Assembly: GCA_024694565.1 (NCBI GenBank)
Contig: JAILJR010000230.1
Span: forward strand, 18,875 to 82,874
Direction: 5' to 3'
DNA length: 64,000 nt
From: Butyrivibrio sp.
Lineage (GTDB): Bacteria; Bacillota; Clostridia; Lachnospirales; Lachnospiraceae
Shown: positions 9,017 through 17,875 of the stretch, in pieces
Layout of the letters: the number at the start of each line of letters is the position of its first letter
Numbering within the stretch: the stretch's first letter is position 1
Notes under the pieces: generated by a model
What the model was told of the DNA's origin: nothing
The model's input: the letters and a program-made list of their open reading frames with translations, nothing else
The model's database searches: none
Position numbers and translations under genes: made by a program

Positions 9017-10663
9017 ATGTTTTTTTACCTGCTGATGTATATTCCTGTCATATGCTTTGCTGTACTGGGGCTTCGGTATCACACACACATGCTGCAGCTT
9101 TCGAGCTATCAGTTTCAGGGATATTTCAGACATCTGAAAACGGACCGCAAGAGGGTGATCTATCACCTCTGTTTTGTGATGCTTGCGTTCATATCGCTGT
9201 CCGTTATGGAACAGAATAATGGAATAAGAATTGTTCCGGCAATTGCGGCACTTGTATTTTTTGTAGGCCTTTTTATATCCTATTTTCCCAAAAAGGCCAA
9301 GAAAAAATTCGTTGTAACAGACAGAGTAAAGAGGCTTTTTGTCACCTATTGTGTTTTGTCAGTAATTATCCTTCTGTGGCCCTGGCTGACCATGATTGGA
9401 ACCGGCAGTCAGGCAGCATATGACCACAGCAGATATATACTGTTTAAACTTGTTGCTTCGATGATGATCATATATATAGGCAGTATTCCGTTTATTCCTG
9501 CCCTCGGCAATCTGATAAATAAGCCGATTGAGCAAAGGATAAACAGATGGTTCATCGATGATGCCAAAAGAATGCTCAAAGAGCACAGGGATCTGAGGAT
9601 AATCGGCATCACGGGAAGCTATGGAAAGACAAGCGTCAAATATTATCTGACGACTCTTTTATCAGAAGGCTTCAGCGTTCTTATGACTCCTGAGAGCTAC
9701 AACACGCCCATGGGAATCGTCAGGACAATAAGGGAGCATTTAAAGCCTACCCATGAGATATTTGTATGCGAGATGGGAGCAAGGCATCTCCACGATATCA
9801 GGGAGATAACGGATATTGTTCATCCTGATGACGGTATACTAACATCCATTGGATATCAGCATCTTGAGACTTTCCACAGTCTGGAGAATATCATCAGTAC
9901 CAAGTATGAGCTTCTTGATGCGGTGGATGAAAAGGAAAAGGCTGAGGGAGGAAAGACACCGGGCAGACACCTTAAGTTTGTCAACGGGGATAACGAGATT
10001 ATCAGAAACAATATGAAATACTCTGATGCGATAACCTATGGTTTGTCTGACGGCAACGATTTTCAGGCGAAGGATGTAAAGGTTACCGGTGCGGGGACGA
10101 GCTTTACTGTCAGTACAAAGAGCGGAGAGAGCGCTGAGTTCTCTACAAAGCTTGTGGGAAGGCACAATGTTGAGAATATTGTCGGTGCAATAGCGGCGGC
10201 AAGCTCTCTGGGAGTACCCATGAACAAGCTCAGGATGGCTGTAAGACGTCTTCAGAGTGTACCTCACAGACTTGAGCTTACAAGGCATGGAAATGTGGCT
10301 ATCCTTGATGATGCCTACAATTCAAATCCCAATGGTGCAAGGGTTGCTCTGGAGACACTTGCACTTTTTGAAGACAGTGTAAAGATACTTGTCACTCCGG
10401 GAATGGTAGAGCTTGGAGAAAAAGAGGACGAGTACAATGCGGAATTTGGCAAGCAGGCAGCAGCTGTCTGTGATTACATCATTCTTGTAGGTGAGAAAAA
10501 CAGTCCGTCAATTAAGAGAGGAGCAGAGGAAGCCGGCTTTTCTTCTGAAAGAATTTTTGTAAAAGGCACGTTTACAGAGGCATCTGCACTTATGTATGAG
10601 CTGGATGCCGGTAAAGAGAAGGTCATATTGCTTGAAAATGATCTTCCTGACAATTATAAATAA
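9017..10663 (+). CDS. murF: Membrane-anchored MurF-type Mur ligase (UDP-MurNAc-tripeptide:D-Ala-D-Ala ligase)
   Basis: A 548-residue fusion of a hydrophobic N-terminal region (about four or five membrane segments in residues 1-175) to a Mur ligase. The ATP-binding loop GITGSYGKTS lies near residue 197, followed by the central domain (EMGARHLHDI) and C-terminal domain (DDAYNSNPNG), which match MurF. MurF adds D-Ala-D-Ala to the peptidoglycan precursor, which fits ddl next door. Standard MurF is soluble and about 450 residues, so the membrane part is an addition. The end (LLENDLPDNYK) also occurs in some Mur-ligase-like families, so MurF is inferred from motifs plus context. RBS GAGGTGG overlaps the previous stop. 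Confidence 0.8.
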   Translation: MFFYLLMYIPVICFAVLGLRYHTHMLQLSSYQFQGYFRHLKTDRKRVIYHLCFVMLAFISLSVMEQNNGIRIVPAIAALVFFVGLFISYFPKKAKKKFVVTDRVKRLFVTYCVLSVIILLWPWLTMIGTGSQAAYDHSRYILFKLVASMMIIYIGSIPFIPALGNLINKPIEQRINRWFIDDAKRMLKEHRDLRIIGITGSYGKTSVKYYLTTLLSEGFSVLMTPESYNTPMGIVRTIREHLKPTHEIFVCEMGARHLHDIREITDIVHPDDGILTSIGYQHLETFHSLENIISTKYELLDAVDEKEKAEGGKTPGRHLKFVNGDNEIIRNNMKYSDAITYGLSDGNDFQAKDVKVTGAGTSFTVSTKSGESAEFSTKLVGRHNVENIVGAIAAASSLGVPMNKLRMAVRRLQSVPHRLELTRHGNVAILDDAYNSNPNGARVALETLALFEDSVKILVTPGMVELGEKEDEYNAEFGKQAAAVCDYIILVGEKNSPSIKRGAEEAGFSSERIFVKGTFTEASALMYELDAGKEKVILLENDLPDNYK

Positions 10664-10757
10664 GTTGGAAACTATTCATGGCAAGGTACAGTTAATCAGA
10701 TTATGTAAACTGTAGACCGCCCTGAGAGATAAATGATTATATGAAAGAAGGCGTAAT

Positions 10758-11963
10758 ATGAAGCTTAAGGTAGCTGTATTATTCGGAGGAAAAAGTACTG
10801 AGCATGAGATATCGATCATCTCAGCCATACAGGCAATAGGCAGTATGAACAAAGAGAAGTATGAGATCATACCGGTCTATATGACCAAGAACAATGATTA
10901 TTATGTGGGCGAGTTCATAGACAAAATTGAAGAGTACACACATATCCCGGAGCTTCTTAAAAAGAGCACTCAGGTCATCTGGATAAAGGATGGTGACAGG
11001 GTCAATCTGTCCAGATACCCGATGAAGAAGTTCGGAAACAATGTCATAACAGAGGTTGACCTTGCGTTTCCGATAGTTCATGGAACCAATGTGGAAGACG
11101 GAACCCTGCAGGGATTTCTTGCAACACTGGGTCTGCCGGTAGTAGGCTGCGATGTTCTCTCATCGGCAGTCGGAATGAACAAGTATGTGATGAAGACTGT
11201 TTTAAGGGACAACGGTATACCGGTACTTGACTGCAAGTGCTATACCTGGAAGGACTATGAGGATGTGGACGGACTTGTTTCACAAATCGAAGCAGCCTTT
11301 TCATATCCTGTCATTATTAAGCCATTGAATCTTGGTTCCAGCATAGGTATCAAGAAGGCATCTGACAGGGAACAGCTCCTTGAAGCCCTTGAGCTTGGCT
11401 TTGAATTCTCAAAAAAGATTCTTGTTGAGCATGCGATCAGCGAGCTTAAAGAGATAAACTGCTCTGTACTTGGTGATTATGAGTCTGCAGAGGCCTCCGA
11501 GTGTGAGGAGCCGGTAAACTCAGATGATATCCTTTCATTTGAGGATAAGTACATCGGTGGAGGAAAGGGAGGAAGTAAGGGACAAAAGAGCGGTGGAAGC
11601 AAGGGCATGGCATCGCTGAAGAGAAAGATTCCTGCAGACATTACTTCGGAGATGAGAGACAGGATCAGGAAGATGGCAGTTGATGCCTTCAGATGTCTTG
11701 GCTGCAGTGGTGTTTCAAGGATTGACTTCATGATAGACAAGAGTACCAATGAAGTGTACCTTAACGAGATCAATACAATTCCGGGGTCACTGTCTTTTTA
11801 CCTGTGGGAACCGCTAGGAATGAAGTATGAGCATCTTCTCGACAACATGATACAGCTTGCTTTAAAAGCAGACCGCGAGAACCGGAAGGTGGTATACACA
11901 TTTGAGACCAACGTACTTGAGGGCGTTCACCTGGGCGGCGGCTCGAAGGGTACTAAAGGCTGA
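10758..11963 (+). CDS. ddl: D-alanine--D-alanine ligase
   Basis: ATP-grasp ligase joining two D-alanines for MurF. The N-terminal FGGKSTEHEIS, central KPLNLGSSIGI and C-terminal NEINTIPGS motifs are intact. At 401 residues it is longer than the usual 300-370. There is a Gly/Lys/Ser-rich stretch (GGGKGGSKGQKSGGSKG, about residues 272-288) where the omega-loop near the active site normally lies, and a similar tail (GGGSKGTKG) at the C-terminus. The RBS AAGAAGG precedes ATG 10758. It is in line with the MurF-type gene, with a 94-base gap. Confidence 0.93.
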   Translation: MKLKVAVLFGGKSTEHEISIISAIQAIGSMNKEKYEIIPVYMTKNNDYYVGEFIDKIEEYTHIPELLKKSTQVIWIKDGDRVNLSRYPMKKFGNNVITEVDLAFPIVHGTNVEDGTLQGFLATLGLPVVGCDVLSSAVGMNKYVMKTVLRDNGIPVLDCKCYTWKDYEDVDGLVSQIEAAFSYPVIIKPLNLGSSIGIKKASDREQLLEALELGFEFSKKILVEHAISELKEINCSVLGDYESAEASECEEPVNSDDILSFEDKYIGGGKGGSKGQKSGGSKGMASLKRKIPADITSEMRDRIRKMAVDAFRCLGCSGVSRIDFMIDKSTNEVYLNEINTIPGSLSFYLWEPLGMKYEHLLDNMIQLALKADRENRKVVYTFETNVLEGVHLGGGSKGTKG

Positions 11964-12044
11964 TTTGCGGATATAGCTATCGAAGAAAACAGGATTTTCT
12001 GAAGGATATTTTATAAAACAGGGAGAGATATAAGGGGCATTTTT

Positions 12045-12773
12045 ATGATACGTTTGATACTTGCAGTGCTGTTTGTCGTCATATTTCTGATCGTCAGCCT
12101 GCCGATACAGCTGATTTTACTTATTGTGGGAAAGTTTAATCCATGGGCCAAGAAGACAATATCCCTTGCGATCGTAAGCTGGGCTTTTAATGTTGTTTCT
12201 TTTATAAGTGGTGTTAAACAGACTGTAATAGGTGAGGAAAATGTTCCGAAGGATAAGGCGGTGCTGTATGTGGGCAATCACCGAAGCATTTTTGATATTG
12301 TGCTTGCCTATCCCAGGGTTCCGGGACCTACGGGCTTTATAGCCAAGAAGGAGATACTGAAGGTCCCTATCCTAAACATCTGGATGATCTATATGGACTG
12401 CCTGTTTCTTGACAGAAGCAATATAAAGAAGGGGCTCGAGATGATCCTGACAGCTATTGACAAAGTAAAGAACGGAATCTCTATATTCATTTATCCTGAG
12501 GGAACAAGAAACAAAACAGATAAGCCTCTTGGAGAATTCCATAAGGGAAGCTTTAAGATAGCACAGAAATCCGGCTGCCCGATAGTGCCTGTAGTAATAA
12601 ATCATTCAAGGGAAATCCTTGAGGACCATTTTCCCTTCATTAAGTCAACCCATGTGGTAATCGAGTACGGAAAGCCCATAGTTATAAGCGAACTGTCAAA
12701 AGAGGACCAGAAGAGTATAGACAATTATGTCAAAAAAATAATGGAAGAAATCTATTTAAAGAACGAAACCTGA
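12045..12773 (+). CDS. plsC: 1-acyl-sn-glycerol-3-phosphate acyltransferase
   Basis: Makes phosphatidic acid from lysophosphatidic acid at the membrane. The 242-residue protein has an N-terminal membrane helix (residues 1-25), acyltransferase motif I NHRSIFD (about 77-83), the FLDR motif and motif III YPEGTRN (about 150-156). AAGGGG lies before ATG 12045. It ends the hydrolase-murF-ddl-plsC run and is closed by a terminator. Confidence 0.93.
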   Translation: MIRLILAVLFVVIFLIVSLPIQLILLIVGKFNPWAKKTISLAIVSWAFNVVSFISGVKQTVIGEENVPKDKAVLYVGNHRSIFDIVLAYPRVPGPTGFIAKKEILKVPILNIWMIYMDCLFLDRSNIKKGLEMILTAIDKVKNGISIFIYPEGTRNKTDKPLGEFHKGSFKIAQKSGCPIVPVVINHSREILEDHFPFIKSTHVVIEYGKPIVISELSKEDQKSIDNYVKKIMEEIYLKNET

Positions 12774-12782
12774 TAACTTAAG

Positions 12783-12810
12783 TCCGACTATGTTGCATAG
12801 TCGGATTTTT
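12783..12810 (+). terminator. Intrinsic terminator after plsC
   Basis: A 10-bp perfect stem TCCGACTATG / CATAGTCGGA with loop TTG is followed by TTTTT. Confidence 0.9.
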
Positions 12811-12881
12811 GATTATATAGTGTTAGATAAGATATGACTTTTGACCTCAGCAGCTTATGATGGGAAAGAGAGGTACTTGGA

Positions 12882-14186
12882 GTGATCATTATAAAGGGCG
12901 GACATGTAATAGATCCGGAGAGCGGATTAAATGAAAAGAAGGATCTGGTGATAGAGGGATGGCAGATTACGGAGATATGTGAGCCTGAAAGCCCAAAAAT
13001 CAATGACTGTCTTTCCGATCCGGAGTGTGAGGTGATAGATGCTTCCGGTATGATAGTTGCTCCGGGTCTCGTTGACTGCCATGTACATTTCAGGGATCCG
13101 GGCTTTACTTACAAGGAGGATATCGAGACAGGGTCAAAAGCAGCGCTTCGTGGTGGTTTTACAACAGTTGTCATGATGGGCAATACCGAGCCGCATTTTG
13201 ATAATTATGATACGGTAAGAAACGCTGTGCTAAAGGGCGCCCGCTGCGCACCCATACGGGTATTTGCCTGTGGAAATGTCACAAAGGGCATGGAGGGCAA
13301 GGAGCTGGTTGACATGGACGAGCTACTAAAGGCCGGAGCGGTTCTTTTTACAGATGATGGAAAGCCGATAACGGATGAAGGGCTCATGGAGCAGGCGTGT
13401 ATAGAGGCTTCTAAGCGCAATAAGATAATCAGTCTGCACGAGGAGGATCCCGCCTTCATAACCGAGAATGGGATCAACGCCGGGGAAGTTGCTAAAAAGC
13501 TGGGCATAACAGGCTCTCCAAGGCAGGCTGAGGTTTCCATGGTTGAGAGGGATATCGACATAGCAGAAAGGACAGGTGCCTCTATAGTTATCCAGCACAT
13601 AAGTGCTGAACAGTCTGTAAAGCTGATCCGTGATGCAAAAAAGAGAGGAGTAAAGGTGTATGCTGAGGCAACACCGCACCACTTTACTCTGACTGAAAGT
13701 GCAGTATTGAAATACGGTACACTTGCCAAGATGAATCCGCCTCTTAGGCTTGAGAGTGACAGAATGGCCATAATAGAGGGGCTAAGGGACGGAACAATCG
13801 AAATGATAGCGACTGACCATGCACCTCACGCCTCATACGAAAAGGAAAAAGAGCTTACGAGCGCACCAAGCGGTATAACAGGTCTTGAGACATCGCTTGC
13901 ACTTGGCATAAAGGAACTCGTAAACCCGGGATTTCTGACAATGGAGCAGCTCCTTGAAAGAATGACTATCGGTCCTGCGAGGGTCTGCGGACTTGATGCC
14001 GGGTATTTGCACTCAGACGGATATGCTAATATTGTAATATTTAGCCCTGATGAGGAGTGGACTTATGAAGAGAGTGCTTCTAAATCGTCTAACTCACCGT
14101 TTTTTGGCTGGAAGCTTCCGGGCAGGATACATTTTGTTATAAGCATGGGGGTCATAGCATACAGGGTTCAGACATCCGGTAAGTAA
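12882..14186 (+). CDS. pyrC: Dihydroorotase
   Basis: Cyclises carbamoyl aspartate to dihydroorotate in pyrimidine synthesis. The 434-residue class I enzyme shows the zinc motif HVHFRDPG (about residues 66-74), the MGNTEP strand, a second metal-site histidine in SLHEED and the catalytic ATDHAPH motif near residue 310. The start is GTG 12882 with AGAGAGG nine bases upstream. It heads the pyrC-pyrK-pyrD group; a 170-base spacer separates it from pyrK. Confidence 0.95.
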   Translation: MIIIKGGHVIDPESGLNEKKDLVIEGWQITEICEPESPKINDCLSDPECEVIDASGMIVAPGLVDCHVHFRDPGFTYKEDIETGSKAALRGGFTTVVMMGNTEPHFDNYDTVRNAVLKGARCAPIRVFACGNVTKGMEGKELVDMDELLKAGAVLFTDDGKPITDEGLMEQACIEASKRNKIISLHEEDPAFITENGINAGEVAKKLGITGSPRQAEVSMVERDIDIAERTGASIVIQHISAEQSVKLIRDAKKRGVKVYAEATPHHFTLTESAVLKYGTLAKMNPPLRLESDRMAIIEGLRDGTIEMIATDHAPHASYEKEKELTSAPSGITGLETSLALGIKELVNPGFLTMEQLLERMTIGPARVCGLDAGYLHSDGYANIVIFSPDEEWTYEESASKSSNSPFFGWKLPGRIHFVISMGVIAYRVQTSGK

Positions 14187-14356
14187 AAACGATTGAAACC
14201 AAATAAATATCAGATCGTCTTTACCGGTGTACCGCAACGATTATTTCTTTACTTATTTGCACCAACTTGCCGCCATGTGATGTGTTGCCATAAGCCGTCG
14301 ATGTAAGGCGGGAGCTGTCAGTATCGATTATCAAAGAATACAGAGGAGATTGTGAT
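14187..14356 (+). other. Intergenic spacer pyrC-pyrK without recognisable gene
   Basis: 170 bases with no ORF, no T-run terminator and no riboswitch family I can name. Short complementary segments (ACGAT / ATCGT at about 14190 and 14214) suggest weak secondary structure. AGAGGAGA at the end is the pyrK ribosome binding site. Confidence 0.4.
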
Positions 14357-15154
14357 ATGTCCGGAAAGCAGAAATGCGCTTCAAAGGTCATCAGCCAGAA
14401 AATGATTGCTGATGGGATTTATGATATGTGGCTTGAGGCCGATTTTGCAGGGGATGTGGTCCCCGGTCAGTTTATTGGAGTTTATACGGTGAATAAAGCA
14501 GCTCTGCTGCCAAGGCCTATCAGCATATGCGAGGCTGATAGGAAAGGATCGGCCATAAGGATAGTCTACCGTGTAGTAGGAACCGGCACTGCAGAGTTTG
14601 CATTGTATGGCCCTGGTGATTACATAATGATCCTTGGACCCTTAGGCAACGGCTTTCCGCTTGATGAGGCAGAGGGAAAAAACGTTGTGGTGATGGGCGG
14701 CGGAATCGGCGTTCCACCTCTTCTTGAAACTGTCAAAAGGCTTTCGGAGAAAAAGACTCCGGGTCCGGGTGAAATAAATGCAGTCATGGGCTACAGGAGC
14801 CGGGATACGTTTCTTTCAGATGAGTTTTCGAAGTATGCCGGGCTCTATATTGCCTCAGATGATGGCAGTGTCGGCGTAAAAGGCAATGTAATTGATGCCT
14901 TGAAGGAAAGCGGTAAAAAACCGGATCTTATTTTTGCCTGCGGCCCCATGCCCATGCTTAAAGGTATCAAGAGCTATGCAGAGGAAAACGGCATTAAAGC
15001 CTATCTGTCCCTTGAAGAGCGCATGGCCTGCGGCGTAGGCGCATGCCTTGGCTGCGTCTGCAGGACAAAGGAAGCGGACAGCCACTCACACGTCAAAAAT
15101 GCAAGAATCTGCACCGAGGGCCCTGTATTCGATGCATCTATTCTTGATCTGTAA
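14357..15154 (+). CDS. pyrK: Dihydroorotate dehydrogenase B, electron transfer subunit
   Basis: Carries electrons from PyrD to NAD+ through FAD and a [2Fe-2S] cluster. The 265-residue protein has an FAD-binding barrel with RPISI, an NAD-binding domain starting at GGGIGVPPLLE, and a C-terminal cysteine cluster (CGVGACLGCVC, then C in RICTEG) for the iron-sulfur centre. It lies 15 bases before pyrD, its obligate partner in the class 1B enzyme. Confidence 0.95.
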   Translation: MSGKQKCASKVISQKMIADGIYDMWLEADFAGDVVPGQFIGVYTVNKAALLPRPISICEADRKGSAIRIVYRVVGTGTAEFALYGPGDYIMILGPLGNGFPLDEAEGKNVVVMGGGIGVPPLLETVKRLSEKKTPGPGEINAVMGYRSRDTFLSDEFSKYAGLYIASDDGSVGVKGNVIDALKESGKKPDLIFACGPMPMLKGIKSYAEENGIKAYLSLEERMACGVGACLGCVCRTKEADSHSHVKNARICTEGPVFDASILDL

Positions 15155-15169
15155 AAGGAGACATCGCCA

Positions 15170-16075
15170 ATGAACACAAAAGTATCCATATCCGGCATCA
15201 CCTTTAAAAATCCCGTAATGACTGCGTCCGGCACCTTTGGCTCCGGAATGGAGTATTCGGACTTCGTAGACCTTGGAAGGCTGGGAGCTGTAGTGACCAA
15301 GGGTGTTGCAAACGTTCCCTGGGAAGGAAATCCTACCCCAAGAGTTGCAGAGGTTTATGGCGGAATGCTCAATGCCATTGGCCTTCAGAACCCGGGAGTT
15401 GAGGTCTTTGTCGAAAGGGATCTTGAATTTTTGAAAAAATATGATACTAAGGTAATAGTTAATGTCTGTGGAAAGACTGTTGAAGATTACCTTGAAGTAG
15501 TGGAGAGACTATCCGATGAAGATAGAGTGGATATGCTCGAGATAAACGTGTCATGCCCCAATGTCAGGGAGGGAGCCATAGCTTTTGGCCAGAAGGCCGA
15601 TGCACTCTTTGGGATAACGAGTAAGATAAAGGAAAAAGCAAAGCAGCCGGTCATAATGAAGCTGAGCCCCAATGTCACCAGTATAAGTGAGATGGCAAAG
15701 GCTGCAGAGGCAGCAGGAGCAGACGCTGTTTCCCTGATAAATACGTTGACGGGTATGAAGATAGACATATACAGGAGAAGATTTGCTCTGGCGAACAGGA
15801 CAGGCGGTCTGTCGGGACCGGCAATCAAGCCAGTGGCTGTCAGAATGGTTTATGAAGCGGCCCATGCTGTAAAGATACCTGTCATAGGTATGGGTGGAAT
15901 TGCCAGTGCAGAGGATGCCATAGAGTTTATCATGGCAGGAGCGACCGCAGTAGCTGTGGGAGCCATGAACTTCCATGATCCTTACACAACAGTCAGAGTC
16001 ATGGAGGGCATAGAAAAATTTATGGAAAGTGAAGGAATAGAGGATATAAACAGTATAAGAGGAATAAATCTATAA
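15170..16075 (+). CDS. pyrD: Dihydroorotate dehydrogenase B, catalytic subunit
   Basis: FMN-dependent oxidation of dihydroorotate to orotate. The 301-residue protein has the class 1B features: ASGTFGSG near the N-terminus, NVSCPNVREG with the cysteine used as active-site base in this class, and the FMN-phosphate site GMGGI and AVGAMN. Strong RBS AAAAGGAGA. It forms a heterotetramer with PyrK, encoded immediately upstream. Confidence 0.95.
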   Translation: MNTKVSISGITFKNPVMTASGTFGSGMEYSDFVDLGRLGAVVTKGVANVPWEGNPTPRVAEVYGGMLNAIGLQNPGVEVFVERDLEFLKKYDTKVIVNVCGKTVEDYLEVVERLSDEDRVDMLEINVSCPNVREGAIAFGQKADALFGITSKIKEKAKQPVIMKLSPNVTSISEMAKAAEAAGADAVSLINTLTGMKIDIYRRRFALANRTGGLSGPAIKPVAVRMVYEAAHAVKIPVIGMGGIASAEDAIEFIMAGATAVAVGAMNFHDPYTTVRVMEGIEKFMESEGIEDINSIRGINL

Positions 16076-16080
16076 AAGAA

Positions 16081-16116
16081 AAGGGGAAGAGCTTTTAAGG
16101 GCTCTTCCTCTTTTGT
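16081..16116. terminator. Bidirectional terminator between pyrD and the convergent gene
   Basis: A 12-bp stem (AAGGGGAAGAGC / GCTCTTCCTCTT, one G-T pair) with an 8-base loop. U-rich runs follow on both strands, so it can serve both converging transcripts. Confidence 0.85.
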
Positions 16117-16131
16117 TACTAGCAACGTTTT

Positions 16132-16758
16132 TCAGGTTTCGGTCTTTCCCGTCAGCTCGTCAAAGCCTTTCATAACAGCATCAAAGGTCTGCTTAGAGAT
16201 ATCCGGGAGTTCACCACCCCAGGTCTTTTCAGCCTGTTTGTAGCCTTTTTCAAATGCTGACCTCATATGCTCGAGCTTATCAGGATCGTCTCCTGCAAGC
16301 GCCTTGGCAAAATCGAGGATCCTTGAAGAGGTCTGTTTAACACCCCAGTAGCCGTCCTCTGAAATGTCCTGCTGCGCCTGCGCTTTGGTAGCTGCATCAA
16401 CGGTGAAATCACCCTTTGCAAGAAACTTCCAGATTGAGTCATCGCCATTGTCGACGTTGGCGATACCATAGCTTTTAGCCTGCTTGCCCATCATCTTGTG
16501 GACTATGTCCAAAAGCTGCTGTTGACGAAGAGCATCATCGGCCTTGAGCTGCTGAATGATCTTGGTTCTGTCTGTCCCCTTTGAAGATATCCCCCGGGAT
16601 TTTGAAGGATCATCTTCTGATTTCTCGTATACTGCAGCCGCTTCAGCTTTAACCTTGACTTCCTCGTCCTTTTTTTTGTCTTCCACAGGTGCATTGACGG
16701 CAGAAGCATAGGTCGTTGCGATGTTGTTAGTAACCTCGGTAAGTCCGTTTACGCCCAT
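16132..16758 (-). CDS. Protein of unknown function, probable member of the flagellar (sigma-28) regulon
   Basis: A 208-residue soluble protein without signal peptide or membrane segment. The N-terminal 75 residues are low complexity, rich in Lys, Glu, Asp and Ala. The C-terminal half has the conserved-looking sections FTVDAATKAQAQQDI and EDGYWGVKQTSSRI. I have the impression of similar uncharacterised proteins in Clostridia but cannot name the family. AAGGAG lies before ATG 16758. A full-consensus sigma-28 promoter about 70 bases upstream ties it to motility. A role as a flagellar accessory or regulatory protein is inference; no flagellar gene is in this window. Confidence 0.75.
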   Translation of the reverse strand: MGVNGLTEVTNNIATTYASAVNAPVEDKKKDEEVKVKAEAAAVYEKSEDDPSKSRGISSKGTDRTKIIQQLKADDALRQQQLLDIVHKMMGKQAKSYGIANVDNGDDSIWKFLAKGDFTVDAATKAQAQQDISEDGYWGVKQTSSRILDFAKALAGDDPDKLEHMRSAFEKGYKQAEKTWGGELPDISKQTFDAVMKGFDELTGKTET

Positions 16759-16828
16759 ATTGAACTCCTTTTCCGCGTCAGGTTGCTAATACCGCGCTTG
16801 AAACGAAACTATAGTTTACCTAATCAGC

Positions 16829-16855
16829 TTATCGGCACATTTTAAAAAAACTTTA
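16829..16855 (-). promoter_or_regulatory. Consensus sigma-28 (FliA/SigD) promoter
   Basis: On the minus strand TAAAGTTT (16855-16848), exactly 11 bases, then GCCGATAA (16836-16829). This matches the enterobacterial sigma-28 consensus TAAAGTTT-N11-GCCGATAA at every defined position. It points at the 208-residue protein, giving a leader of about 60 bases. Confidence 0.85.
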
Positions 16856-16975
16856 GGGTTTGAATTAAAATTTTTCATTTTTTTAGTATTTTTTTTCTTG
16901 TATTGAAAAGAATACAGTGAGAATATGAATTATAGCATTTTGGATGCTAAACCCAGACCTGGAGCGGCTTTGAAT

Positions 16976-17845
16976 ATGGAAATTATTAGAAAGGCATACG
17001 CCAAACTGAATTTCGGACTTGATGTCACCGGCAGAAGAGCTGACGGATATCATCTGGTTAAGATGATAATGCAGAATATAAATATTTATGACACACTGAC
17101 CTTTAAGGATAGCAATACAGGTGAAATAAGACTCTCATGCTCTTCCGACAGGATACCTGCAGATGACTCTAACCTCATAGTCAAAGTGGCAAAACAACTC
17201 AGGGAAGAGTTTTCCTTGGACAAAGGGGTAGATATTACTCTTGAAAAGAGGATACCGGCAGCAGCTGGGATGGCCGGAGGAAGTACAGACGCTGCGGCTT
17301 GTTATCACGCCTTAAATGAATTGTGGAAGCTGGGGCTTTCACAGGAAGAACTTTTAAGGCTTGGGGTAAAGCTCGGAGCTGATATACCATACTGTATAGT
17401 AGGAGGAACAGCGCTGGCAGAGGGAATAGGTGAAGAGCTGACTGTTTTGAAGGACTGCCCAAAGCTTCCGCTTGTAATTGCCAAACCGTCCATAGATGTT
17501 TCAACCGGCTGGGTCTATAAGGAGCTGGACGACAGTACAGACATAGATCACCCGGATATAGACGGGATACGAAGGGCCATGGAGGAAGGGAATATTGCTA
17601 AGATGTGCAGCCTGATAGGAAATGTTCTTGAGCCTGTAACCGCATCGAAATATGTGGTGATTAAGGAAATAGAGAAAATCCTTGAGGATGGCGGTGCCAT
17701 CAGGGCATTCATGACAGGAAGCGGGCCTACGGTCTTTGGAATCTATGAGGATGAGAAAAGGGCCAAAGAGGGGTTTGAACAGATAAAAATGAGCGGATTG
17801 GCGCCTGAGCTGTTTTTGACAGAGACGATCAATCCTAACCGATAG
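16976..17845 (+). CDS. ispE: 4-diphosphocytidyl-2-C-methyl-D-erythritol kinase
   Basis: GHMP kinase of the MEP isoprenoid pathway, phosphorylating CDP-ME. The motifs KAYAKLNFGLDVTGRRADGYH (N-terminal) and PAAAGMAGGSTDAAA (ATP loop) are diagnostic, and the C-terminal GSGPTVFGIY is intact. The track starts at ATG 16925, but family members begin with the residues encoded from ATG 16976, which has GGAG eleven bases upstream; I prefer 16976. It is followed 30 bases later by a DUF1934 gene. Confidence 0.93.
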   Translation: MEIIRKAYAKLNFGLDVTGRRADGYHLVKMIMQNINIYDTLTFKDSNTGEIRLSCSSDRIPADDSNLIVKVAKQLREEFSLDKGVDITLEKRIPAAAGMAGGSTDAAACYHALNELWKLGLSQEELLRLGVKLGADIPYCIVGGTALAEGIGEELTVLKDCPKLPLVIAKPSIDVSTGWVYKELDDSTDIDHPDIDGIRRAMEEGNIAKMCSLIGNVLEPVTASKYVVIKEIEKILEDGGAIRAFMTGSGPTVFGIYEDEKRAKEGFEQIKMSGLAPELFLTETINPNR

Positions 17846-17875
17846 ATTATTCTCAGCTTCAATGAGGAAACAGAT

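Noticed and set aside
13205-13771. 188-residue minus-strand ORF in pyrC
   Set aside because: Antisense shadow of dihydroorotase; composition is rich in Ser and Leu as expected from reverse reading.
8081-14240. TTTATTTGGT shared in inverted orientation between spacers at 8091 and 14200
   Set aside because: Only about ten AT-rich bases match; not enough to call a repeat family.
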